Shown piece after piece: positions 1 to 8,654 of a stretch of 64,000 nucleotides of DNA. The translations under genes were made by a program, and so were the position numbers. The notes below the pieces were generated by a model. The model was given only the letters and a program-made list of their open reading frames with translations, searched no databases and had not been told where the DNA came from. Each line of letters starts with the position of its first letter. Position 1 is the stretch's first letter. This stretch comes from Streptomyces sp. cf386 (lineage in GTDB: Bacteria > Actinomycetota > Actinomycetes > Streptomycetales > Streptomycetaceae): positions 1-64,000 of the forward strand of contig NZ_FNHV01000010.1 in NCBI RefSeq assembly GCF_900103585.1, given 5' to 3'.

Positions 1-18
1 ACCCGGCCCCGACCGGGT
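1..18. terminator. Possible terminator hairpin at window edge
   Basis: ACCCGG, a six-base loop and CCGGGT form a short GC-rich stem at the extreme left edge. It probably closes transcription of a gene outside the window. No T-tract is obvious, so the call is weak. The remaining bases up to the first gene at 178 contain no recognisable gene. Confidence 0.3.
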
Positions 19-177
19 TGCGCCGGTGTTCCGCGCCGGGCTTCCGTTCGTTGTGAAGTCCGTGTACGAGGTTGCCCGGAAAGGGGTGGGTCCTGCGGGA
101 CCGGCGGTGCTTGTTGCGTCGGTCTGATAGATGTGGAGGCCCCCAATTGACCCTCGAGCAGATACCGGACGACGGAC

Positions 178-1749
178 ATGAGCGCCCCAACCCCGGCCCC
201 GGGTGACGACAGGCCCCGCGATGGGTACTACCCGGACCCGTCCATTCCTGGATATGTCCGGTACTGGAACGGCGCCTCCTGGGTGCCGGGCACCAGCCGT
301 CCGGCACCGACGGACGGCGAAACGCTCGCCCCGCCGCCGGGCGCGCAGCCGGCCCAGCCCGCGCAGGCCGCCTCGGTGGAGGAGACCGGCCCGCACTTCT
401 TCGACGAGGAGCCGGCCCAGGAGCCCGCACCGGACGGTGCCCAGCACGGCAGCCGTCCTGAGCCGGCGTCCGCCTGGGGCGCCGACCCCTCGCGGCAGTC
501 CGGGTTCGGCGGCGACCAGGAGAACCGCGTCTCCTGGGGCGCCCCGCAGGGCACCGACCCGCGCGTGGCCCAGCCGGACGGCCGGGCAGCCCGTACGGAC
601 GGCTCGGCGACGATCCCCCCTGCCGAGCCGGAAGCGGACTCCGGAAGCCTCGCCTCCGGTGACACGTTCATGATCCGTCGGCCGGTCGCGGGGGCCGGGG
701 GAGCAGCCGGGAGAGCAGCCGGTGGAGCGCCTTCCTCCGGCACTCCCGAGCAGGCCACTCCGCACATCCCCAACCCCGCGGGCCCCGCGCCCGTCGACGG
801 CACCATGGCCATCCGCGCGCTGTCCCCGCGCACGGGGCAGCAGGGCGGGGCGGCCGGGGCGCAGGCCGGGAGCACGGGCGCGTCCGCCGGTTCGGGCGCC
901 GCACGTCCGGACGCGGGCCACCCCCCGGCGGCCGGTGCCCCGCAGGGCCCCGGCTTCGGCGCCGGGAAGGCCGCCGCCGACCGTGCCGCAGGGGCCCAGG
1001 GACAGGCTCAGGCGGGCGCGCAGCCCGCGGCAGGCCCCCAGGCCGCCGGTACCGCTCCCGCGGGCCTCTCGGGCCCGCAGCAGGCCGCCCCGAGCGTCCC
1101 CCAGCAGGGCGGCCCGCAGTCCGCGGCGCCCATGGCCGGCGGGGCCGGCGGCGGCCAGGCCTCCTGGGCGCAGCAGGTGCACCGGCTCGCGGGTGACGAG
1201 CAGCCGGTCGCCCCGTGGAAGCCCCCGGTCGAGGACATCTTCCAGGCCGCCGCCATGCGCCAGGCCTCCGCCCGCCCCGCGAACCTCGGCAAGCGGCTGG
1301 TGGCCCGGATGCTGGACAACTTCGTGGTGGCCGCCGTCACCTCGGCCGCCGCCGTGCCGTTCGGCATCAAGGCGATCGACCACGTCAACGAGAAGATCGA
1401 CGCCGCCAAGCTCTCCGGCGAGACGGTCACCGTGTGGCTGCTGGACGGCACGACATCGGTGTACCTGGGCATCACCCTGGCCGTCCTGCTGCTGGTCGGG
1501 CTCGTCTACGAGGTCCTGCCCACCGCCAAGTGGGGCCGCACGCTGGGCAAGAAGCTGCTCGGCCTGGAGGTGCGGGACATCGAGGCCCACGAGCCCCCGG
1601 AGTTCGGCGCGGCTCTGCGCCGCTGGCTCGTCTTCACCGTCCCCAACCTGCTCGTCATCGGCGTCGTCGGCGTGGCGTGGTGCCTGTTCGACCGGCCCTG
1701 GCACCAGTGCCTGCACGACAAAGCGGCCCGCACGTTCGTCGCCGGCTGA
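178..1749 (+). CDS. RDD family membrane protein with DUF2510 N-terminus
   Basis: A 523-residue protein in three parts. Residues about 13-40 (DGYYPDPSIPGYVRYWNG) match the short DUF2510 motif, often found at the N-terminus of actinobacterial membrane proteins. Residues about 45-350 are a long low-complexity Ala/Gly/Pro/Gln linker, probably disordered and cytoplasmic. The last 160 residues are an RDD domain, with hydrophobic segments near 377-397, 428-446 and 482-503 and the family's Arg/Asp positions (RMLDN in segment 1, W-GRTLGKKLLGLEVRD after segment 2). RDD proteins have no settled single function; some relatives have been linked to ion or osmolyte movement. A second RDD gene follows 125 bases downstream on the same strand, so the two may be cotranscribed. 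The ATG at 178 lacks a strong Shine-Dalgarno, so the start is only probable. Confidence 0.85.
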   Translation: MSAPTPAPGDDRPRDGYYPDPSIPGYVRYWNGASWVPGTSRPAPTDGETLAPPPGAQPAQPAQAASVEETGPHFFDEEPAQEPAPDGAQHGSRPEPASAWGADPSRQSGFGGDQENRVSWGAPQGTDPRVAQPDGRAARTDGSATIPPAEPEADSGSLASGDTFMIRRPVAGAGGAAGRAAGGAPSSGTPEQATPHIPNPAGPAPVDGTMAIRALSPRTGQQGGAAGAQAGSTGASAGSGAARPDAGHPPAAGAPQGPGFGAGKAAADRAAGAQGQAQAGAQPAAGPQAAGTAPAGLSGPQQAAPSVPQQGGPQSAAPMAGGAGGGQASWAQQVHRLAGDEQPVAPWKPPVEDIFQAAAMRQASARPANLGKRLVARMLDNFVVAAVTSAAAVPFGIKAIDHVNEKIDAAKLSGETVTVWLLDGTTSVYLGITLAVLLLVGLVYEVLPTAKWGRTLGKKLLGLEVRDIEAHEPPEFGAALRRWLVFTVPNLLVIGVVGVAWCLFDRPWHQCLHDKAARTFVAG

Positions 1750-1874
1750 CCGGGGTACGTCCGTCCTACGCCCGTCGCGGGGTCACCCCCTGAGGCGAAC
1801 GGCCCGGACGATTCCGTACTCCGGACGGCCCCGCGCCGGATGCGAAGTCGCGGGGTTCGCGGTCGACTCGGGCC

Positions 1875-2522
1875 ATGAGCAGCGAACCGCCGCCCGGCTC
1901 CGGTCAGCCGCCTCCGGAAGACGACCCGTTCAGGAAACAGCCCCCGCCGCCCGAGGGCTCGGGATCGCCGTACGGCGATCAACCGCCGTACGGCAGCCAG
2001 CCCCCGCCGCCCTACGGCGGTGGCGGTGATCCGTACGGCGGCGGCGGGTATCCCACCGACCCGCTCGCCGGGATGCCGCCGCTCGCGGACAGCGGCAAGC
2101 GCACACTGGCGCGCATCATCGACATGATCCTCGTGGGCGTCGTCGTCTGGCTGCTCACCTGGGGATTCGGCGTCACCTCGTACGACATGGACACCGACGA
2201 GGTGGAGTACGGCAAGTCCTTCGCGCAGTCGCTGGTCGCCGCCGTGCTCTTCATCGGCTACGACACCTTCCTGATCGCCAGGACGGGGCAGACACTCGGC
2301 AAGAAGCTGCTCAACATGCGGGTCGCCAACCTCGACAACGGCGACACACCGTCCGTGCAGACCTCGCTGATGCGGGCGGCGGTGCTGTGGATCCCGTTCG
2401 CGTTCTGCTGCGCCTGCATCTGGACCGTCATCTGCGGCGGCTGGAGCTTCTTCGACAAGCCCTACAAGCAGGGCCTGCACGACAAGGCGGCGAAGACGGT
2501 GGTGGTCAGCACCGACGGCTGA
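1875..2522 (+). CDS. RDD family membrane protein
   Basis: A 215-residue protein with a Pro/Gly/Tyr-rich N-terminal 60 residues (repeated PPYG and GDPYGGGG units) followed by an RDD domain. Hydrophobic segments lie near 80-98, 118-135 and 165-185. Conserved features are KRTLARIIDMILVG in the first segment, TGQTLGKKLLNMRV between segments 2 and 3, and FFDKPYKQGLHDKAA at the C-terminus. The terminal motif closely resembles that of the RDD protein just upstream (LFDRPWHQCLHDKAA), so the two look like paralogues that gained different N-terminal linkers. Function is unknown beyond the family assignment. The ATG at 1875 fits codon use. Confidence 0.85.
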   Translation: MSSEPPPGSGQPPPEDDPFRKQPPPPEGSGSPYGDQPPYGSQPPPPYGGGGDPYGGGGYPTDPLAGMPPLADSGKRTLARIIDMILVGVVVWLLTWGFGVTSYDMDTDEVEYGKSFAQSLVAAVLFIGYDTFLIARTGQTLGKKLLNMRVANLDNGDTPSVQTSLMRAAVLWIPFAFCCACIWTVICGGWSFFDKPYKQGLHDKAAKTVVVSTDG

Positions 2523-2548
2523 CGTATGCCGGCACGGTCAGGACTGCG

Positions 2549-2803
2549 TCAGGACTGGGTCAGGACGGGCTCTTCGGTCTGCTCCCGGTCGCCGACGGGC
2601 TTGCGCACCGTCACTACGCGGGACTTCTTCGGCAGGGGCACCGTCATGGCGACCAGCAGCCCGAGCAGGAGCGCCGCCACGGCGATGACGGCGATCCCCG
2701 CGCCCGAACTCGTCTGTGACAGCAGCAGCATGGCGAGCGTCGAGAAGATCACGGTGCACGAGCCGTAGGAGAGCTGTGCGGCGGTCGGACGAGGCATGAT
2801 CAT
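2549..2803 (-). CDS. Small two-helix membrane protein
   Basis: An 84-residue hypothetical protein with two hydrophobic stretches (about residues 10-28 and 33-55) and a short charged C-terminal tail. The chosen start is ATG at 2803 (MIMPRPTAAQL), preceded by a GAGG element. The reading frame stays open to 3049, but that upstream part lacks a matching ribosome site and has non-coding-like composition. The second ATG at 2797 is an alternative. Proteins of this shape are common in Streptomyces and uncharacterised. It is transcribed away from the M6 protease gene and shares the 390-base intergenic region with it. Confidence 0.6.
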   Translation of the reverse strand: MIMPRPTAAQLSYGSCTVIFSTLAMLLLSQTSSGAGIAVIAVAALLLGLLVAMTVPLPKKSRVVTVRKPVGDREQTEEPVLTQS

Positions 2804-3048
2804 CGTGTCCTCGGAATCAGGGGTGCACGGGGGTTTCGGCCTGGCTTTCCGCCGACGTCCGGGCGTTCCGCCATCCGACTCTAACCGCGTGCATGCCCGA
2901 GGGGAACAAACCGTAAGCGTGACCTGACCAACAGTGCCGGTGCACGGGGGGCGCACGGAGTCATGGCGTCCAGCAAGTGGACGGGCGCACGCGCCTGTTG
3001 GTAGGGGAGTAGTTGTCCGTAAAACGAACATCAACTCCGCATAGTGCA

Positions 3049-3068
3049 CTTGACTTGTTCAAGTCAAG
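3049..3068. promoter_or_regulatory. Perfect inverted repeat CTTGACTTG-tt-CAAGTCAAG
   Basis: Two 9-base arms are exact reverse complements with a two-base centre. The repeat lies about 125 bases upstream of the protease start. As DNA it has the size and symmetry of a dimeric repressor or activator site. As RNA it would form an 8-bp hairpin followed by a T-rich stretch. No known regulator is recognised. Confidence 0.5.
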
Positions 3069-3091
3069 GTCTGTTTTTTCTGCTTAACCTC

Positions 3092-3115
3092 TAGTCAAAT
3101 GTCGTCACTTGACTA
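3092..3115. promoter_or_regulatory. Second inverted repeat TAGTCAA-N10-TTGACTA
   Basis: Seven-base arms with a 10-base spacer repeat the same TTGACT/AGTCAA word as the palindrome at 3049-3068. Four copies in 67 bases suggest a multi-site operator for the protease gene. The TTGAC words could also serve as -35 elements. Confidence 0.4.
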
Positions 3116-3193
3116 CACGCGTTGATCAGGCGTGCGCGGACCCTCCGAGACCAGGACCTCCTTCCGCGCGCCCGGACGCGGGGGAGGAAGCAA

Positions 3194-5542
3194 GTGACCA
3201 GTAGACCCTGGACGTTCAGAGCGGCGGCAACCACCGTCGCGCTCGCGACGGCAGCGGCGACGTTCTCGACCTTCGCGGTGGCTCAGGCCGACGAAGGCGC
3301 GGCGGCACCGTCCGTGGAGCGCCACGACCCGGCGGAGCACCCTCACGCCGACCACAACCTGGAAGGCCCCCTGAGCAAGACCCTGGAGGCGCAGCGCGAA
3401 GAGGCGCTGAACCAGGTCATATCCGGCAAGGCCAAGGTGAAGGAGCGTGCCGGCTCCAAGGTCGTCGAGCTCAAGAGCAAGAAGGGCGACAGCAAGTACG
3501 TCGAGCTGGGCCGTGAGCAGACCGACAAGATATTCACGATCCTGGTCGAGTTCGGTGACCAGATCAGCGAGTTCGGCGGCACGCCCGGCCCGGCCCACAA
3601 CCAGATAGCCGCGCCCGACCGCAAGAAGGACAACTCGACGGCCTGGCAGGCCGACTACAACCAGAAGCACTACCAGGACCTCTACTTCGGCACCGGCGCG
3701 AAGACCGAGTCGCTGAAGAAGTACTACGAGAAGCAGTCCTCGGGCCGCTACTCGGTCGACGGTGAGGTCACCGACTGGGTCAAGGTCCCGTACAACGAGG
3801 CCCGGTACGGCAACAACGCCTGCGGCCAGACCAACTGCTCCAGTGTCTGGAACGTCGTCAGCGACGGTCTGAACGCGTGGGTCGCCCAGCAGAAGGCAGC
3901 TGGGAAGACCGACGCCGAGATCAAGGCGGACGTCAAGCAGTTCGACCAGTGGGACCGCTACGACTTCGACGGCGACGGCGACTTCAACGAGTCCGACGGC
4001 TACATCGACCACTTCCAGGTCGTGCACGCCGGTGAGGACGAGTCCGCGGGCGGCGGCGCGCAGGGCACCGACGCGATCTGGGCCCACCGCTGGTACGCGT
4101 TCGGCACCGACGCGGGTGCCACCGGCCCCGACGGCAACAAGCTGGGCGGCGCGAAGATCGGCGACACCGGCGTCTGGGTCGGCGACTACACGGTCCAGCC
4201 GGAGAACGGCGGCCTCGGCGTCTACGCCCACGAGTACGGCCACGACCTCGGCCTGCCGGACCACTACGACACCTCCGGCGGCGAGAACTCCACCGGCTTC
4301 TGGACCCTGATGTCCTCCGGTTCCTGGCTCGGCACCGGCAAGCAGGAGATCGGTGACCTGCCCGGCGACATGACCGCCTGGGACAAGCTGCAGCTGGGCT
4401 GGCTGAACTACGACACGGCGAAGGCCGCGACGGAGTCCGAGCACAAGCTGGGCGTCGCCGAGTACAACACCCGGCACAAGCAGGCCCTCGTCGTCGAGCT
4501 GCCCAAGAAGAAGGTCACCACCGAGATCGTCGCCCCGGCCCAGGGTGCGAACCAGTGGTGGAGCGGAAGCGGCGACAACCTCGCCAACACGCTGACCCGT
4601 TCCGTGGACCTCACGGGCAAGTCCGCTGCCTCGCTGACGCTCGACGGCTGGTACGACATCGAGGCCGAGTACGACTACCTCTACACCGAGGTCTCGACCG
4701 ACGGCGGCGCCAACTGGACGGCCGTCGACGGCACGGTCGACGGTGCGGCCCTCCCGAAGGACGCCAGCGGCAAGCCGGCGCTCACGGGCACGGTGGACGC
4801 CTACAAGAAGCTGGTCTTCCCGCTCGACGCCTACGCGGGCAAGAAGATCGACCTGCGCTTCCGCTACCAGACGGACGGCGGCGTGGCCCAGAAGGGCTTC
4901 GCGGCCGACGAGATCACCGTGACCGCCGACGGCACCGCGGTGTTCTCCGACAACGCCGAGAGCGCGGACGCGGCTTGGAAGACCAAGGGCTTCTCGCGCA
5001 TCGGTGCGTCCATCACGGACGACTACGCGCAGTACTACATCGCCGAGAACCGCCAGTACGTGTCGTACGACAAGGTCTTGAAGACCGGCCCGTACAACTT
5101 CGGCTTCTCGACGACCCGTCCGGACTGGGTGGAGCACTACGCCTACCAGAACGGCCTGTTGATCTGGAAGTGGGACACCTCCCAGGCGGACAACAACACC
5201 AGCAAGCACCCCGGTGTCGGTCTGGTCCTCCCGGTGGACTCCCACCCGACCCCGCTGAAGTGGGCCGACGGCACGCTGATGCGCAACCGCATCCAGTCCT
5301 ACGACGCACCGTTCAGCCGCTTCCGCACGGACGGCATGACGCTGCACAACGCGGACGTCGCGGCGAAGATCCCGTCGCGTGCGGGGGTGTCGGTCTTCAA
5401 CGACCGCACCAACACGTACTACGACGCGGCGACCCCGACGGCGGGTGTCAAGATCACTGACACCAACACCAAGATCAAGATCATCAAGGAAGCCTCGAAT
5501 GGCTCGACGATCACGGTCGAGGTCACTCCCGCGGTGAAGTAA
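3194..5542 (+). CDS. Secreted M6 family metalloprotease (immune inhibitor A type)
   Basis: A 782-residue extracellular zinc protease. The start is GTG 3194, with GGGGAGGAAG just upstream; the in-frame ATG at 3122 has no such site. Residues 1-32 are a signal peptide (basic start, Ala/Thr-rich core, AQA-like cleavage region). A propeptide-like region runs to about residue 100. The catalytic motif is HEYGHDLGLPDHYD, with zinc ligands H346 and H350 and catalytic E347. The DFDGDGDF segment near residue 258 looks like a calcium-binding loop. The C-terminal half carries the beta-rich domains usual for InhA-like M6 peptidases, which degrade extracellular proteins. A terminator hairpin follows. Regulation probably acts through the inverted repeats upstream. 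The family call is firm; the natural substrate is unknown. Confidence 0.93.
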   Translation: MTSRPWTFRAAATTVALATAAATFSTFAVAQADEGAAAPSVERHDPAEHPHADHNLEGPLSKTLEAQREEALNQVISGKAKVKERAGSKVVELKSKKGDSKYVELGREQTDKIFTILVEFGDQISEFGGTPGPAHNQIAAPDRKKDNSTAWQADYNQKHYQDLYFGTGAKTESLKKYYEKQSSGRYSVDGEVTDWVKVPYNEARYGNNACGQTNCSSVWNVVSDGLNAWVAQQKAAGKTDAEIKADVKQFDQWDRYDFDGDGDFNESDGYIDHFQVVHAGEDESAGGGAQGTDAIWAHRWYAFGTDAGATGPDGNKLGGAKIGDTGVWVGDYTVQPENGGLGVYAHEYGHDLGLPDHYDTSGGENSTGFWTLMSSGSWLGTGKQEIGDLPGDMTAWDKLQLGWLNYDTAKAATESEHKLGVAEYNTRHKQALVVELPKKKVTTEIVAPAQGANQWWSGSGDNLANTLTRSVDLTGKSAASLTLDGWYDIEAEYDYLYTEVSTDGGANWTAVDGTVDGAALPKDASGKPALTGTVDAYKKLVFPLDAYAGKKIDLRFRYQTDGGVAQKGFAADEITVTADGTAVFSDNAESADAAWKTKGFSRIGASITDDYAQYYIAENRQYVSYDKVLKTGPYNFGFSTTRPDWVEHYAYQNGLLIWKWDTSQADNNTSKHPGVGLVLPVDSHPTPLKWADGTLMRNRIQSYDAPFSRFRTDGMTLHNADVAAKIPSRAGVSVFNDRTNTYYDAATPTAGVKITDTNTKIKIIKEASNGSTITVEVTPAVK

Positions 5543-5568
5543 TCCACGTTTTAGCAGGTCAGAGCGCT

Positions 5569-5603
5569 ATCGGCGGCGACCCCCTGGCGGGGTTGCCGCC
5601 GAT
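5569..5603 (+). terminator. Hairpin terminator after the M6 protease
   Basis: ATCGGCGGC and GCCGCCGAT pair around an inner ACCCC/GGGGT stem, followed by a short T-containing stretch (CGTGTTT). The position, 27 bases after the stop codon, fits a terminator. Confidence 0.65.
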
Positions 5604-5664
5604 CGTGTTTAGGTGCACCTTGTGCTTCCCTTATTGACACCGACTCGCACGGGGGTGTGACCGC

Positions 5665-6009
5665 ATGGCCGCAGGAGGTTTCTGCAAGCTGCCGACCGGC
5701 AGCGTGGTGGTGGCGCTGGAACTGCCCAGACCCACCGCCGACGGCACGGGCTGCGTCCGTGTCCTCGTCCACGCCCAGAACCGCGCCCGAGCCCTGACCA
5801 GGCTCCGCAACCTGGGCATGCGCGCGGTGTACCTGCGCGGCAACGGCTCCCCGCCCACCCCGGACGAGATCACGGCGGTCCTGCACCACCCGGACGGCCT
5901 GATATGGCGAACGGCACCCGACAACGGTGTCGCGACCGCTCCAGAGCTGATGCAGGAGCTGTGGCACCCGATCCGGGCGTTGCTGAGAAGGCCCGCTGCA
6001 ACGCCCTGA
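5665..6009 (+). CDS. Conserved hypothetical protein (114 aa)
   Basis: A 114-residue soluble protein with no recognised domain. It starts MAAGGFCKLPTGSVVVALEL, contains a repeating beta/alpha-like pattern (VRVLVHAQNRARALTRLRNLGMRAVYLRG) and ends in a basic helix (LWHPIRALLRRP). Third positions are strongly GC-rich, supporting real coding. It stands alone between the protease terminator and a dispersed repeat, and the downstream nicotinamidase gene runs the opposite way. Small proteins of this kind occur at this position in other streptomycetes, but I do not assign a function. Confidence 0.6.
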   Translation: MAAGGFCKLPTGSVVVALELPRPTADGTGCVRVLVHAQNRARALTRLRNLGMRAVYLRGNGSPPTPDEITAVLHHPDGLIWRTAPDNGVATAPELMQELWHPIRALLRRPAATP

Positions 6010-6076
6010 AGGGGCGCGGGGCTGCATCGATATGCGGCTCCGCCGCGCGGGCGCGACCAGCCACAACGCCGCCGCA
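6006..6076. repeat. Dispersed intergenic repeat, copy A
   Basis: A GC-rich palindromic element. Its core at 6027-6068 is a 42-base exact match, in reverse orientation, to 31121-31162. Both copies also carry a GGGGCGCGGGGC arm next to the core. It lies in a convergent intergenic gap. Elements of this style are common in Streptomyces chromosomes as REP-like sequences. Confidence 0.75.
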
Positions 6077-6120
6077 GCCGCCCGACGGCCTATCGCGGCA
6101 CTACCGCAGAGCGCCCGGCG

Positions 6121-6711
6121 CTACGCGACCACGGGCTTCCCCAGCAGCTCGACCCCCGCCTCGCGCATCTCCTCCAACGCCCGCTCGGTGGTCTCAGTAG
6201 CCACACCCGCGGTCAGGTCCAGCAGCACCTGAGTACGGAAGCCCTCCCGCGCCGCGTCCAGCGCGGTGGCGCGCACGCAGTGGTCCGTGGCGATGCCCAC
6301 CACGTCCACCTCCGCGACCGCCCTGGCCCGCAGCCAGTCGGCCAGCTTCACCCCGTTCTCGTCGGCCCCCTCGAACCCGCTGTACGCCGCCGAGTACGCC
6401 CCCTTGTCGAACACGGCGTCGACCGCGCCGGAGGCGACCGCGGGGGCGAAGTTCGGGTGGAAGCCGACGCCCTCCGTGCCGGCGACGCAGTGGGCCGGCC
6501 AGGAGTGGGCGAAGTCGGGGTTCGTGGAGAAGTGGCCGCCGGGCGCGATGTGGTGGTCGCGGGTGGCTACGACGTGCTGGTAGCCGGACCCGGCCGCCTG
6601 CCCGATCAGCTCGGTGACGGCGGCGGCCACGTCGGCACCGCCGGCCACCGCGAGGCTGCCTCCCTCGCAGAAGTCGTTCTGCACGTCTACGACGATCAAG
6701 GCGCGGCGCAT
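6121..6711 (-). CDS. pncA: Nicotinamidase / isochorismatase family hydrolase
   Basis: A 196-residue cysteine hydrolase predicted to convert nicotinamide to nicotinic acid and ammonia in NAD salvage. The catalytic triad of the family is visible: D9 (VVDVQNDF), K103 (FDKGAYSAAY) and C145 (ATDHCVRATAL). The metal-binding residues are present as D52, H54 (TRDHH) and probably H74 (SWPAHC). Length and motif order match PncA. The gene lies directly downstream of nicotinate phosphoribosyltransferase on the same strand, which consumes its product, so the pair forms a Preiss-Handler salvage unit. The ATG at 6711 is well placed. Other isochorismatase-like hydrolases share the fold, but the neighbour and the metal site make nicotinamidase the best call. 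Confidence 0.92.
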   Translation of the reverse strand: MRRALIVVDVQNDFCEGGSLAVAGGADVAAAVTELIGQAAGSGYQHVVATRDHHIAPGGHFSTNPDFAHSWPAHCVAGTEGVGFHPNFAPAVASGAVDAVFDKGAYSAAYSGFEGADENGVKLADWLRARAVAEVDVVGIATDHCVRATALDAAREGFRTQVLLDLTAGVATETTERALEEMREAGVELLGKPVVA

Positions 6712-6847
6712 GGTCGGTGTCCTTCGGTTATGGACGCTGAGGTCGGGACGGTGAGAGCGTGCGGGCCCGGCCGTGAACTTCCGAGCCTAGAGACTTCGCG
6801 TCGGGTGCGGGAGGGGGCATGGGGTGAGCGCGCCGGGCGCACTCGCT

Positions 6848-8206
6848 TCACGACCCCGTCTGGCTACCCGAGCGCCCGTTGACATACTCCGTCGGGATGA
6901 CGGGTTCCCCGCGCGAGAGCTGCGTCGCGGACAGCGGCAGGTCCGCCAGGACGGCCGCGTGCCGGTCCCGTACGACGTCCAGCGGCTCGCGCGCCACGAC
7001 GTCACCGCCCTTGACCAGCTCGACCAGCAGCTGCCGTTCGGCGAGCTCCGCCGGAACCGCTCCCGTGCCGATGACCTCGGCCTCCGCGACGCCGTACTCG
7101 TCGGAGCGCCGCGCGGCCCACTTGCGTCCGCCGATGGAGGTCTTGCCGCCGCTCGACTTCTTCGCCACTGCCACCAGCGGGGCCATCGGGTCGGTGGACT
7201 CGGCACGGGCGACCAGCTTGTAGACCATCGAGCAGGTCGGATGCCCGGACCCGGTCACCAGCTGGGTGCCGACGCCGTACGCGTCCACCGGCGCCGCCGC
7301 CAGCGAGGCGATGGCGTACTCGTCCAGGTCGGAGGTCACGATGATCCTCGTGTCCGTCGCGCCCAGCTCGTCCAGCTGCTGCCGGACCCGGTGCGCGACC
7401 AGCAGCAGGTCGCCCGAGTCGATCCGGACGGCGCCCAGCTCGGGCCCGGCGACCTCCACGGCCGTACGGACCGCCTCGGCGACGTCGTAGGTGTCCACCA
7501 GCAGCGTGGTGCCCCGGCCCATGGAGTCCACCTGGGCCTGGAAGGCGTCCCGCTCGCGGTCGTGCAGGAGGGTGAAGGCGTGGGCGCTGGTGCCGACGGT
7601 GGGGATGCCGTAGCGGAAGCCGGCGGCCAGGTCGGAGGTGGAGGCGAAGCCGCCGACGTAGGCGGCGCGGGAGGCGGCGACGGCGGCCAGCTCGTGGGTG
7701 CGCCGGGCGCCCATCTCGATGAGCGGGCGGTCACCGGCGGCCGACGACATGCGGGAGGCGGCCGCGGCGATCGCGGAGTCGTGGTTGAGGATGGAGAGGA
7801 TCACCGTCTCCAGCAGCACACACTCGGCGAAGGTGCCCTCGACCCGCATGATCGGCGAGCCGGGGAAGTAGACCTCGCCCTCGGGGTAGCCCCAGATGTC
7901 GCCGGAGAAGCGGTAGCCGGCCAGCCACTTCAGGGTCTCCTCGTCGACGATCTTCCGTTCGCGCAGGAAGCCGAGGACGTCCCCGTCGAAGCGGAAGTTC
8001 TCGACGGCGTCCAGGACGCGGCCGGTGCCCGCGACGACGCCGTAGCGCCGCCCGTTGGGCAGTCGGCGGGTGAAGACCTCGAAGACCGACCGTCGCTCGG
8101 CGGTGCCCGCCTTCAGGGCGGCCTGCAGCATCGTCAGCTCGTACTGGTCCGTGAAGAGCGCCGTCGAGGGAACGTCCACCGGCAGCCCAAGGTCCGCTGT
8201 GTTCAT
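6848..8206 (-). CDS. pncB: Nicotinate phosphoribosyltransferase
   Basis: A 452-residue enzyme joining nicotinic acid and PRPP to give nicotinate mononucleotide, the committed step of Preiss-Handler NAD salvage. The N-terminus LFTDQYELTMLQAAL, the MGARRTHE segment and the RIDSGDLLLVA phosphate-binding region are characteristic. The chosen start is ATG 8206 (MNTADLGLPVDV). An in-frame ATG at 8227 is also possible, and the frame continues to 8317 without a plausible start. The nicotinamidase gene follows 136 bases downstream in the same orientation. A 15-base palindrome sits 23 bases upstream of the start and could be an NAD-pathway operator. Confidence 0.93.
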   Translation of the reverse strand: MNTADLGLPVDVPSTALFTDQYELTMLQAALKAGTAERRSVFEVFTRRLPNGRRYGVVAGTGRVLDAVENFRFDGDVLGFLRERKIVDEETLKWLAGYRFSGDIWGYPEGEVYFPGSPIMRVEGTFAECVLLETVILSILNHDSAIAAAASRMSSAAGDRPLIEMGARRTHELAAVAASRAAYVGGFASTSDLAAGFRYGIPTVGTSAHAFTLLHDRERDAFQAQVDSMGRGTTLLVDTYDVAEAVRTAVEVAGPELGAVRIDSGDLLLVAHRVRQQLDELGATDTRIIVTSDLDEYAIASLAAAPVDAYGVGTQLVTGSGHPTCSMVYKLVARAESTDPMAPLVAVAKKSSGGKTSIGGRKWAARRSDEYGVAEAEVIGTGAVPAELAERQLLVELVKGGDVVAREPLDVVRDRHAAVLADLPLSATQLSRGEPVIPTEYVNGRSGSQTGS

Positions 8207-8228
8207 GGCAACCGATGGTACCCCCATC

Positions 8229-8243
8229 TCGTCAGTCTGACGA
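8229..8243. promoter_or_regulatory. Palindrome TCGTCAG-t-CTGACGA between pncB and clpS
   Basis: Exact 7-base arms with a single central base, located in the 92-base divergent gap. This is typical of a dimeric repressor operator controlling pncB, clpS or both. The binding protein cannot be named from the sequence. Confidence 0.45.
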
Positions 8244-8298
8244 TTTGGTCCCCGGTGTTCGCCGAGGATTTGTGCGACCACCCCCCTCCGGTGGCAGC

Positions 8299-8616
8299 AT
8301 GGGCTGTGTGACGTCACCCGCTCCCGTAGAGATCGAACGCACCGAAACGGCGGAAGAGACCTTCGCCGTACCCGAGCCGGACGTCCCCTGGGTCACGATC
8401 GTCCACAACGACCCGGTCAACCTCATGAGCTACGTGACGTACGTCTTCCAGTCGTACTTCGGCTATCCCAAGGACAAGGCCACCAAGCTCATGCTCGACG
8501 TCCACCACAAGGGCCGGGCGGTCGTCTCCAGCGGTACCCGCGAGGAGATGGAGCGCGACGTGCAGGCCATGCACGGCTACGGCCTGTGGGCCACCCTTCA
8601 GCACGACCGCAAATGA
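8299..8616 (+). CDS. clpS: ATP-dependent Clp protease adaptor ClpS
   Basis: A 106-residue adaptor that delivers N-degron substrates to ClpA/ClpC-ClpP proteases. The core is intact: VTIVHNDPVNLMSYVTYVF (the NDPVN loop binds the substrate N-terminus), LMLDVHHKGRAVV and EEMERDVQAMHGYGLWATL. The first 25 residues form the usual acidic, flexible extension. The start is ATG 8299 (MGCVTSP); GTG 8308 is an alternative three codons later. The DUF2017 gene follows 38 bases downstream, a pairing seen widely in actinobacteria. Confidence 0.95.
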   Translation: MGCVTSPAPVEIERTETAEETFAVPEPDVPWVTIVHNDPVNLMSYVTYVFQSYFGYPKDKATKLMLDVHHKGRAVVSSGTREEMERDVQAMHGYGLWATLQHDRK

Positions 8617-8654
8617 CCTCCCGCCCGCAGGACCGGAAGTAGCGAATCGCCTCC

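Larger units (their letters stand above)
2804..3193. other. 390-base divergent intergenic region
   Basis: No gene is visible here. It separates the small membrane protein (reverse) from the secreted protease (forward). From 3049 to 3115 it contains repeated TTGACT/AGTCAA words in two inverted pairs, annotated separately. Local composition is less GC-rich than the flanks (a run of six T at about 3073-3078), as expected of a promoter region. Confidence 0.6.

Noticed and set aside
3113..5347. A 744-codon reverse-strand frame opposite the M6 protease
   Set aside because: It is the antisense of a clear secreted protease gene, Val/Leu/Arg-rich as expected from GC-rich antisense, with no domain.
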